Source: Prorocentrum cordatum
Lineage: Eukaryota; Sar; Dinophyceae; Prorocentrales; Prorocentraceae
Reading direction: 5' to 3'
Length of the DNA stretch: 64,000 nt
NCBI GenBank assembly: GCA_963575745.1
Contig: CAUYUJ010014615.1
Span: 455,260 to 519,259 of the forward strand
Part shown: one piece after another, positions 20,801 to 29,188 of the stretch
Layout of the letters: every line of letters begins with the position of its first letter
Position numbering within the stretch: the stretch's first letter is position 1
The notes under the pieces: generated by a model
The model's database searches: none
Seen by the model: the letters and a program-made list of their open reading frames with translations, nothing else
What the model was told of the DNA's origin: nothing
Position numbers and translations under genes: made by a program

Positions 20801-20941
20801 GTCATCCTCCTCCTCCTCCTCCTCCTCCTCCTCCTCCTCCTCCTCCTCCTCCTCCTCCTCTCCCCTCCTCCTCCTCCTCCTCCCTCCTCCTCCCTCCCTC
20901 CTCCTCCTCCTCCTCCTCCTCCTCCTCCCCTCCCTCCCCCT
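20801..20941. repeat. CCT microsatellite
   Basis: About 18 perfect units then interrupted CCT/CCCT to 20941. Confidence 0.9.
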
Positions 20942-21172
20942 CCGCAGCGCACTCTTCGGCAGGTGGACGAGATCGCCCTCAGGGGGGGGGGGGGATGCAT
21001 CGACATCCCATCGCCCCTGGATTGCCGAGAGGGGCCCGATAGCCCTCGCCCCGACAGCCCTCCGCGTCTGCTGCCGGGGCCTCTCAGGGGGCCCCGGGGG
21101 CGGCCTCTCAGGCCCCTGTCGTGGGTCCCCTGGGGCTCTTTGGCGCCCTGTGGGGGGTCTTGGGGACCATCT

Positions 21173-21434
21173 GGAGGAGGAGGGTGAGGAGGAGGAGGAG
21201 GAGGAAGAGGAGGAGGAGGAGGGGAAGGAGGAGGAGGAGGAGGAGGAGGAGGAGGAGAAGGGTGAGAAGGAGGAGGAGGAGGAGGAAGAGGAGGAGGAGG
21301 AGGAGGAGGAGGGGGGAGGAGGAGGAGGAGGGAGGAGGAGGAGGAGGAGGAGGAGGAGGAGGAGGAGGAGGAGGAGAAGGAAGAGGAGGAGGAGGGAGGA
21401 GGGATGGGGGAGAAGGAGGAGGAGGAGGAGGAAG
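21173..21434. repeat. GGA microsatellite
   Basis: GGA with GAA and GTGA interruptions. On minus it ends CCTCCTCCAG, another acceptor-like context. Confidence 0.9.
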
Positions 21435-21639
21435 GTAAACGTCTCGGGCGTGTGAGGCAAGGGCCAAGCCACGATGCATCAGAGAAGCCAGCTTGCCATA
21501 CGTTGCCACACTAGTTTGTCACATTATCGCTTGCAAAGCAAGCCCCCTTTGTCGCCCCTGGCCCCCCCGCCAAGCCGCCGACACAATCAGTTCACCTTAC
21601 GATATCATTTTAGAACGCTTCAAGATCCGAGTAAAATCA

Positions 21640-22225
21640 TTAGTTTGGGCCTCTCGGGCTACCTGCCTCTTGGGCGCCTTCCTGGGGTCCACGAGGGCCT
21701 TAAGACGGATCAAGACGGCTTCAAGACAGCTCAAGACGGCCCCAAGATGGCCCCAAGAGGGCCGCCCCCAAGATGGCTGCCCCAAGAGGCCCAAAGGGAA
21801 CTCTCAAGAGCGCCTGCCGATTCAAACAAACATGTGGTTCAGTACGTATTTGAAAAATCTGCGTTTTCGAAATTCTGGACTCTCGGGGGCTCAGGACGGC
21901 CCGAGCAGCCTCCAAGATGGCTCCCTATACGGCCCAAGCGGGCCCCAATACGACCAGAAAGCAACCCAAGAAGGCTCAAAGAGGCTATAAAGGCGGTCCA
22001 AGAGACCCTCTAGACGGCCCAAGACGACTCCGAGAGCGCACCAAGGCGGCCCAAAGAGGCCCCCAAGGCAGACTCCGAAGGAGCCAGACCGCACAAGAGC
22101 GCCCCAAGACGGCCCACGACGCCCACGAAAGGCCCCACATAGGCCCACAGGAGGCCGCAAGAGGCCCCCGAGACGCCTCCAAGAGACCCCCTGGAGGCTT
22201 CCAGGAGTCCCCACAACGACTGGAC
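21640..22225 (+). repeat. Family C block (11-bp CCCAAGAGGCC repeat)
   Basis: Degenerate tandem copies of CCCAAGAGGCC/CCAAGACGGCC spaced about 10-12 bp, interrupted near 21820-21890 by an AT-richer core (GTATTTGAAAAATCTGCG). Reading through it on the minus strand gives Gly/Leu/Trp-rich frames that are artefacts of the repeat. Confidence 0.8.
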
Positions 22226-22529
22226 TGTACGTGGTCCAGACGTGCACCCCGCGAAGCCAGAGGAATGTGTCAATTCGTCTTCCTGGTAATGCTCATATGT
22301 CCGCCACCGCGTTTCCAAAGGTTAGCGTGTGTATGGTCCGTGCCGTTGCTAGCTCCACGCGTTGCGAAGCAGGGGGTCCCGACGCGTCGAGCACAACGTG
22401 CGCTCGTCTGGTTGGGCAAATGTTTTGCGCCGCTCCTTGCCGCCCAGACGTAAAACGGTCCCAAACGCGAAGGTCTGGGCAGGAACTTCCGTGGCACCTG
22501 CGCCACACCCCCTGGACGCCGCCAGCCCT

Positions 22530-22740
22530 CCTCCTCCTCCTCCTCCCTCCTCCTCCTCCTACCTCCTCCTCCTCCTTTCCTCCCCTCCTCCTCCTTCCTC
22601 CTCCTCCTCCCCCTCCTCCTCCTCCTCCCCCTCCTCCTCCTCCTCCTCCCCACCTCCTCCGCCTCCTCCTCTCCTTCCTCCTCCTCCTCCTCCTCTCCTC
22701 CTCCTCTCCTCCTCCTCCTCCTCCCCCTCCTCCTTCTCCT
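22530..22740. repeat. CCT microsatellite
   Basis: Interrupted CCT array ending CTTCTCCTCAAG; CCCTCCCCCAG follows shortly, both acceptor-like. Confidence 0.9.
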
Positions 22741-22879
22741 CAAGCCGCCACCTGCCCTCCCCCAGGCGCCCGCGCCCGAGCGCGGTGGCGGCTTCGCGCG
22801 GCAGCGCAGCTGGCAACGAGGCAACGACCGATGCCGTGTCTGTGACGTCTTGGACGTGCACAGCAGCGCTCGTGTAGCC

Positions 22880-22927
22880 TTAGGTCGGGCATGCGCTCCT
22901 ACAGGCAGACGCTGGAAGAAACACATA

Positions 22928-22961
<34 letters not shown>

Positions 22962-23067
22962 CAGAAATAGACTCAAACATACTACACATAAAAGATAATG
23001 ATAATCGAAACGTAGTCCCCAGACTATTGTTCACCATGTTTGAACACGAGGGACCTGCCCGACTTAA
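22880..23067 (+). mobile_element. Family A TIR element, copy A10
   Basis: Starts TTAGGTCGGGCATGCGCTCC, contains expanded AT and AC microsatellites (22926-22963) and ends ACGAGGGACCTGCCCGACTTAA. Flanks GTGTAGCC and GCGTAACT match at 5 of 8 positions. Confidence 0.82.
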
Positions 23068-23388
23068 GCGTAACTAGACGGAGCGTGGTCAAGCTGTATG
23101 GAGAGCTGGGCGAGGCTGCTCTCTGCAAAAAAAGCTTCGGAAAACCCACCTCGGAGACGGAAGCCAAGCAGCCTGGCCGACCGCGAGCTCATGAGATCAA
23201 GGCCCGCAACGAAGACACAGTTCGGCGTGCCACCAATGACGACAGGCTCGAAAGAGCGCGGCAATGCAACACCGCCACAGCCAAGAGGCGCCACGAACGG
23301 CAACCTCTTCACTTGCCCGAGAAGAGGCGCCCCGCACAGCCGTGCTGGGCCAAGAGACGACGAATTACCTGGCGCAGAACACGAAGTG
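23068..23388. other. Unassigned DNA between A10 and A11
   Basis: About 320 bp of mixed composition. No domain recognised. Confidence 0.45.
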
Positions 23389-23556
23389 TTAGGTCTGGCC
23401 TGTCCCCCTTCGGGGGGGATTTCGGGCGAAAAATTAGAAATACTGAAAGGAAAAAATAAACACCCCGAATGACCAAACATAGTCAAAAAATCGACCCCAT
23501 ATCACTTTTGGACAAGTTTTGCATATACCTCCTGTAGAGGGACAGGCCCGACTTGT
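23389..23556 (+). mobile_element. Family A TIR element, copy A11
   Basis: Starts TTAGGTCTGGCCTGTCCCCC and ends CCTCCTGTAGAGGGACAGGC then CCGACTTGT. Flanks ACGAAGTG (23381-23388) and CCAAAGTG (23557-23564) match at 6 of 8 positions, exactly where a target duplication should be. Confidence 0.85.
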
Positions 23557-23869
23557 CCAAAGTGCCATGGGCCATGGGCCAAAATTCGCGTTGGGGGCCC
23601 GCGGCCCTCAAGACGCCTCTCCTGGACGATCAAACAAACATGCACAGGCATCATCTGTCGGCGCTCCGCGCGGACTGGGACACCCTCCCTGGATCGCGGA
23701 GCACGCCAGGGGCGGCGCTGGAGGCGCCGCCAGGGGGATGCCCAGGCGCCGATCCAAGGAATTCGCGCGGAGCTCCGAAAGCTTGTGCCTGTTTTCCTCC
23801 TTCGAGCTTTCGAGGCCCGTGCCCCTCGGGACGCCTTGCCCTCGTGGCGACGGCCACGAGGGAACGGGG

Positions 23870-23979
23870 AAACGGCGAAAGCCCACCCTGGCTAAAGCCG
23901 ACCCCGGCGAAAGCCGACCCCGGCGAAAGCCGACCCAGGCGAAAGCCGACCCCGGCGAGAGCCGACCCCTGCGAGAGCC
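23870..23979 (+). repeat. 16-bp array AAAGCCGACCCCGGCG, left part
   Basis: About six to seven units of a 16-bp repeat (GGCGAAAGCCGACCCC). The array stops at the start of element A12 and resumes after it at 24913, so A12 inserted into the array. Confidence 0.85.
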
Positions 23980-24912
23980 TTAGGTCGGGCATGTCCACCT
24001 ACAGGCGGATTGTGGGTGACAAATCCGCCGACCCTTTGTGGGTCTCTAGGCGTGTGAGATGATCCCCCCCCCGTAATGACCCCAAACTGGCAACTTGACC
24101 CCCCCCTCCTGGCCCAGCCCGACCCTGGACCGCACGCGTCATGGGGGAGCGGAGGGCTCCAAAACGGGCCAAGAAGACGTCCTCCAAAGCTGCCTAGACG
24201 CCCCAAAAGGCCCCCAAGATGCGTCCAAAGAGGGCCCCAAGAAACAAAAGTCGTCTCATCCCCTGGGAAGAAATAGCATTTTTCGCATACTCGCCTTTTC
24301 GGCTTTGATAGCGTCCAAGACGGGCAAAGAAACCTTCACCATCGCCCCCGGACGACCGAAGGGGCCCCTAAGAGGGGCCGAAGAAGGTCCAAAAACAGCC
24401 CACGAAGCCCCCAAGACAGCCCAAGAGGGTCCCCAGACGGCTCCAAGAGGGAGTCCAGAGGGCACCTTTTCGAGGCTTCGGCCCCAAGACGCCCCCAGCC
24501 TGCCCCAAGAACACCCCAAGAGGCCCTGAGGGACCCCCAAGAGAGAAGCCCCCAGGAAGCCCCCAAGAGGCCCCAAAACTTGGCCCAAGGTGCCTCGAGG
24601 CGGCCGGACATGGCCTGCAGACAGGCCAAGATGCCACCAAAAGGCCACGAAAGAGCACCAGGAGGTACGATAACAGCAACGAAGCAACAGGAAGATGTCG
24701 AGCGTCGTGTCATGATTCGGACAAGCCTCGTGAAATGCAGTCCTGGAGGGGCAATAGTTTATATAGGGGTCGGCGGATGTGGCGTAAGCCTATAGAATCA
24801 AAAACACACCCAAAGTATTCAAAAATGCTCAAAAGTCGTCGAGAAATCGTCCCCTGCCTATTTTTCGACTTCTTTTGAATATCCCCCCTGTGGAGGGACA
24901 GGCCCGACTTCA
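23980..24912 (+). mobile_element. Family A element, copy A12, split by a ~750-bp insertion
   Basis: The 5' end TTAGGTCGGGCATGTCCACC and the 3' end (AAATCGTCCCCTGCCTATTT, then CCCCCTGTGGAGGGACAGGC and CCGACTT) lie 930 bp apart. Both outer flanks are the same 16-bp GCCGACCCCGGCGAAA array. The interior from about 24030 to 24780 is foreign and includes a family C block. I infer one element with a nested insertion, not two partial ones. Confidence 0.7.
24140..24620 (+). repeat. Family C block (11-bp repeat) inside A12
   Basis: CCCAAGAGGCC-type units with a core at about 24255-24310 (GCATTTTTCGCATACTCGCC). Same strand as all other family C blocks. Confidence 0.8.
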
Positions 24913-24980
24913 CCCCAGCGAAAGCCAGCCGCAGCCCCGGCGAAAGCCGACCCCAGCGGAAGCCGACCCCGGCGAGCAGC
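24913..24980 (+). repeat. 16-bp array, right part
   Basis: Continuation of the GCCGACCCCGGCGAAA array interrupted by A12. Confidence 0.8.
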
Positions 24981-25552
24981 AGCCGCGCCGTCGGGACCTC
25001 TCCTGCAGGGCTCCCCCCCTGCGCGCCGCCTCCTCGCCCCGAGCGCCCCTCGTCTTCGACGGCCACGGCGAAGGGGCCTCGCACGCAGTGGGGGCCCCGG
25101 GAGGCCAGGAGCCGTGCCCAGACATGCCCAGACAAAAAAATCGGGGCGGCGACTTTCTCACTACTGCTGGCCCCTGGGGGCCCTCGCCGGGCCCCGGGGC
25201 CGTCAGGAAACGGCTCGAGGCGAAGAGCCGGTCCCTGGGGGGGAATGTCGGGGCTTCCCGGGACGCCGCCCTGAAAAACAGCAGGACCTCGCGTGTCGCG
25301 TGTCCGGGTGGTGGAGCCTCGTGGCGCTGCTCTCCCAACTCGGGGTGGCGACGAACGGCAGCTGGGCGAGGGCCGGCAAATCCGCGGCTGCTAAAACGGT
25401 GTTCCCAGAAGGAGAAGCCAAATTCCCCGAACGCAACGCACTAAAAATAGTAAACGGGCTGCATCCCGAAGAAGAAAAAAAAACTTACCGGAGCTCCGTT
25501 TTAGCGGCTGCGGGTTTGCCAGTCTTCGCTTGGCTTCTGAGTGACGAGGGAG
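24981..25552. other. Unassigned GC-rich DNA
   Basis: About 570 bp. No recognised domain or repeat. Confidence 0.45.
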
Positions 25553-25800
25553 GCGAAGAACCCAAGGGAGAACCATACTAGAACTTCTAGATGGGGTGCG
25601 AGGAGGTGGTGTCGCCGCATCGCCGGTACATCGGCGATACATCGGCCATGCATCGGCCAGGCACTGGCGACGTCGCCTACACGTCGGCGACGTCGGCGTG
25701 AAGCACATCGGGCCCCACGTCGAGCCGAATCGCCGCTGCATCGGCGATGCATCGGCGATGCGGCGCGGTCCTGAGCGAAGAACCCAAGGGAGAGCCATAC
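25553..25800 (+). repeat. Family G repeat, copy 2, with 26-bp flanking direct repeats
   Basis: GCGAAGAACCCAAGGGAGAA (first 20 bases) begins a 26-bp sequence at 25553-25578 that recurs with one mismatch at 25775-25800. Between them is a cluster of GCATCGGCGATG hexamers and the GGGCCCCACGTCGA segment shared with 6684-6806. Confidence 0.8.
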
Positions 25801-25896
25801 GCGTGTCCAGGGGCGCCGATGGTCCATGCCTCCGGCAAGGCTCTCGCGGGCGAACGCGCGCAGAATGCCCGCCCCATGGGCAGCTCGCCCCCATCG

Positions 25897-26105
25897 TCAG
25901 GTCGGGCATGGCCTCCTGCAGGCATATTTTGAAAAGAACATTAGAAATAGCTCCCCCCCAAAAAATAGCCACCCAAAACAAATAGTTTAAAAAATAGCCC
26001 CCCCAAAAAAATTGTCAAAAGTACAAGAAACATCGTCCCCTGACTATTTCCTTAATATTTTTGAATTTTCCACCTGTAGAGTGTAGAGGGACATGCCCGA
26101 CTTGA
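25897..26105 (+). mobile_element. Family A TIR element, copy A13
   Basis: Starts TCAGGTCGGGCATGGCCTCC; the interior has repeated AAAAAATAGCC phrases; ends with a locally duplicated CTGTAGAGTGTAGAGGGACA then GCCCGACTTGA. Flanks CCCCATCG (25889-25896) and CCCGATCG (26106-26113) match at 7 of 8 positions. Confidence 0.88.
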
Positions 26106-26159
26106 CCCGATCGTCGCCTCCGACCATCGCCCCTTTCGGCCCGTGGCGAAGAGCACCGC

Positions 26160-26345
26160 GCAGAGGCAGGGGATCTTCTGACCCGGGTCAACCCAGACCC
26201 CGGTCAGTCAGGCCTCGCGGAATCCTGCAAGATCTTGCACCCAAACCCGGGTCCACGCGAAGGATCCTGCACGATCCTGCCGGATCCTGCAGCCAAACCC
26301 AGGCCGATGCGACCCTGGCTCTGCAGGATCCTGCAAGGTCGGGCG
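26160..26345. repeat. GGATCCTGC motif cluster
   Basis: Repeated GATCCTGC, GGATCCTGCA and AAACCCGGGTC/AAACCCAGGCC phrases, mutually partly palindromic. Function unknown. Confidence 0.6.
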
Positions 26346-26409
26346 TTCTGGCTGACCCCCGTTTGCATTGATTGAGCAGGGACCGACCGTCCTGGCATGC
26401 CTATGGTCC

Positions 26410-26565
26410 TACCACGAAGTGTTCTTAGAACCCATAAATGCTCTCAGAACGAAAACAATGTTCTTGGAACATAAACCCGATGAGTTAAAACAGGACAGTC
26501 TCAGCCAGAAATCTTCTAAGAACATTTCGTGGGAACCACAAAAGGTTCTTAGAACATTGTTTGAT
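26410..26565. other. Nested-hairpin unit K
   Basis: CCACGAAGTGTTCTTAGAA (about 26412-26430) and its inverse TTCTAAGAACATTTCGTGG (about 26513-26531), plus a second pair around ACAATGTTCT. Four GTTCTTRGAAC-type palindromes occur in 150 bp. The 3-nt centre does not fit a canonical heat-shock element. Confidence 0.6.
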
Positions 26566-26819
26566 AGGCCTATAGGCGAGCTAGGACGCTTCGTCACTGC
26601 TTGAATTGACCCCCGTCTCTTAGCCCCGCGAGGAGGCGGGAGAGGGCCGGCCCGCCGCCTTCTCCTGCAGGCGCGGGGGCCGGCGGAGTCTGCGCTCGCG
26701 GCACGGCACGGAAAAGCACGCAGGCCAGATGGCCGAGGGTCGGAGCGAGCGCTGGCATGCCCCCCCAATGGGCACAGAACGCCCCCTGGGTCTTCTGCAT
26801 CCTCGTCCTCCTTCTCTTC

Positions 26820-27475
26820 TCCAATCCTCCTAATCCTCCTCCTCCTCTCCTCCTTCCTCCTCCTCTCCTCTCCTCCTCCTCTCCTCTTCCTCCTCCTCCT
26901 CCTCCTACCTCCTTTATATTCTTATTATTCTTCTTATTATTATTAGTATTATTATTATAATTATTATTATTGTTATTCTTATTACTATCATCATTATTAT
27001 TATTACGTTTCTTATTATTAGTAGTAGTATGCTTCTTCTTATTAATAGTATTAGTCTTATTAATATTATTATTAGTAGTATTATTAGTAATATTCTTATT
27101 ATTACTGTTGTTGTTATTAATATTGTTATTATTAATATCATTATTATTAATAGAAACATTATTATGATTATTATGTATTATTATTATTATTCTTATTCTT
27201 CTTATTATTATAATTCTTAGTATGCTTAGTATTATTATTAGTGTTATGATTTTCCTTATTCTTTATTATTATTATCATCCTTAGTATTATTATTATCCGT
27301 CTTCTTCATGTTATTATTAGCATTCTTATTATTACTATTAGTAGTAGTATTATTATTATTTGTATTAGTATGTTTATTCTTTTTACTAGTAATATTTTTA
27401 TGATTAGTATTATTAGTAACTTTAGTATTATTATTAGTAGTAGTAGTAGTGGTAGTAGTACTACTAGTAGTAGCT

Positions 27476-27548
<73 letters not shown>

Positions 27549-27700
27549 CAGTAGTAGTAGTAGTAGTAGTAGTCGTCGTCCTCCTCCTCCTCCTCCTCCT
27601 CCTCCTTTTCTTCTTCTTCGTCCTCACACTCCTCCCCTCCTCCTCTCCTCCTCCTCCCCCGCCTCCTCCATCCTCCTCCTCCTTCTCCTCCTCTGCCTCC

Positions 27701-27732
<32 letters not shown>

Positions 27733-27745
27733 CTCCTCCTCCTCC
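26820..27745. repeat. Compound microsatellite CCT - TTA - GTA - CCT
   Basis: CCT units to about 26912, then TTA/ATT variants to about 27430, GTA units to about 27572, and CCT again to 27745. The last CCT block abuts the DinoSL sequence without a spacer. Ile/Leu, Val and Ser frames through it are artefacts. Confidence 0.95.
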
Positions 27746-27764
27746 GTAGCCATTTTGGCTCAAG
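27743..27764 (+). other. Dinoflagellate spliced-leader (DinoSL) relic
   Basis: Exact match over all 22 positions to the conserved dinoflagellate leader, with T at the variable first base and the diagnostic CCATTTTGGCTCAAG at its 3' end. The next bases are ACGGAG, not GT, so this is not an SL-RNA gene; it is a leader already joined to an mRNA and copied back into DNA. It marks the 5' end of the LINE that follows. Confidence 0.95.
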
Positions 27765-27952
27765 ACGGAGCTTACCTCCCGTCCCGACTCCGGAGGCCGA
27801 GGTGGAAGGGCAGCCCCTTCCCAAGGCCTGGCTGCCTCGGCCAGCACAGGCGCCCCGAAGAAGCGCCCCCTCTGCCTCCTCGGCCGCCGCCGCCATCGCC
27901 GAGGCGCCCAGCTCCTGCTGCTGGCCGCCGTTCTGCCGTGTGCGGCGCAGCC

Positions 27953-29178
27953 ATGGCGCCAGCAGGTGACCCTGCGCGTCGCCCATCGCGCCCGAGAGGC
28001 GCGCCCAAGACTCCGAGGTGCTACATGGTCTGGTGAACGCCATCATGTGGGGGATGGTCCTGGACGGATTTGGGGCACCGTCATTGTGGTAAATGCGGGA
28101 AGCCTTTCTCGGAGTCGGCCAACAGTACGAGTAAGCAGACCGCCCAGCCCCCCAAGCCGCCCCGCTCCAGCTCGAGAGGTAATCGGTGGGCTCGCCAAGT
28201 CCAGTTTGACGAAGATGCAGCAGTTCAACAGCCAGAGTGTGATACAACCGACCCCATCCAGGTTTGTGCGGCCGCCGTCAATTTCTGGCGCAAGATCGAA
28301 GGAGTTGGAGGACAACACTACCTCCAAGCAACCGAAGAACTCAAAGCAGTCAAGGCCGCCGCCTTGGCAAACAAGTCGCCCGACCAGCAGGCGCAGAGCT
28401 TGTCGGATCAGCTCTCAGCGCAGCGCAAGCGCCTGGAGGGCAAGCAGAAGGACGTGGCCTGGTACCTCGAGGAGATCGAGAAGCTCACCGAGAAGTACCA
28501 GACGGCCGCGAATGAGCGCAACGACATCTACAAGGAATGCCAGCAGCTCGAGAGCCAGCTCAGGGTCGCAGCGAAGGCAGCGGCCCAACAGGCTGGAGGA
28601 GAAGATGGTGCAGCACATGGGGCATCATCAGACACGCTCGAGGATTACATCATGGCGAAGCTTCCGCCTGGCGCGGAGGAGAAGATGGTGCAGCACATGG
28701 GGCATCATCAGACACGCTCGAGGATTACATCATGGCGAAGCTTCCGCCTGGCGCGGAGATCAGCCCAGACTTCAAGCACAAGGTCAACGCCATGGCCACG
28801 GAACTCGACGCTGAATACAATCGGATGGTCCAGGCGACGGCACAGCCAGCAGCTGATGAGCAACCACGGGAAGAACAAGCGCCACAAGCACCAAAAGCTG
28901 AACCAGCTGATGGTCACCCCCCAGTCCCTGAAGGTGCAGCAGCCGTCGCAGCCCCTGGTGGAGAGGGCCTTCCTGCGGGCTCCGCCGCCGGCGACATGGA
29001 GCTCTCCGACGCGAAGGAGGAGAAGGAAAAAGGGCCCTCCAAACGGGCTGTCCAGGCCCTCTCGGCGGTCTCGCAGATCGGGACTCCTGGGGCCATGGGA
29101 CCATCCGCTGAAGACGCCCAGGGGAGGCTCCGCTCCAGGATCGAGGGCTCGGGGGCCACCCGCACGTCTGGGGGGTAA
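27953..29178 (+). pseudogene. LINE ORF1 (zinc-finger and coiled-coil protein), broken
   Basis: Start chosen at ATG 27953 (G at -3 and +4), the first good start after the leader. The frame is cut by TGA at 28034, and the flanking residues suggest a single C-to-T change of an Arg codon inside a Cys/His cluster (RCYMVW then SCGGWSWTDLGHRHCGKCGK). Then comes a basic linker, a long coiled coil (about 28260-28590, with LEEIEKLTEKYQTA), and at 28595 an 80-bp tandem duplication that shifts the frame by two. Downstream of it, frame +1 continues through an acidic, Pro/Ala-rich tail to TAA 29178. Established role of such proteins: RNA binding/chaperone for the LINE. The 13-nt spacing to the ORF2 ATG suggests coupled translation or an originally fused ORF. 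Confidence 0.75.
28595..28758 (+). repeat. 80-bp tandem duplication in ORF1
   Basis: The segment starting GGAGGAGAAGATGGTGCAGC is present twice with identical sequence (28595-28674 and 28675-28754, matching 4 bases further). Because 80 is not a multiple of three, it frameshifts ORF1. Perfect identity implies a recent event or an assembly artefact. Confidence 0.95.
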
Positions 29179-29188
29179 CCTCCGCATC

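Noticed and set aside
26410-26565. Heat-shock element cluster
   Set aside because: TTC and GAA are separated by three bases, not two as in canonical heat-shock elements.
27743-27764. SL-RNA gene
   Set aside because: The leader is not followed by a GT donor or SL-RNA intron; it is joined to mRNA-like sequence.
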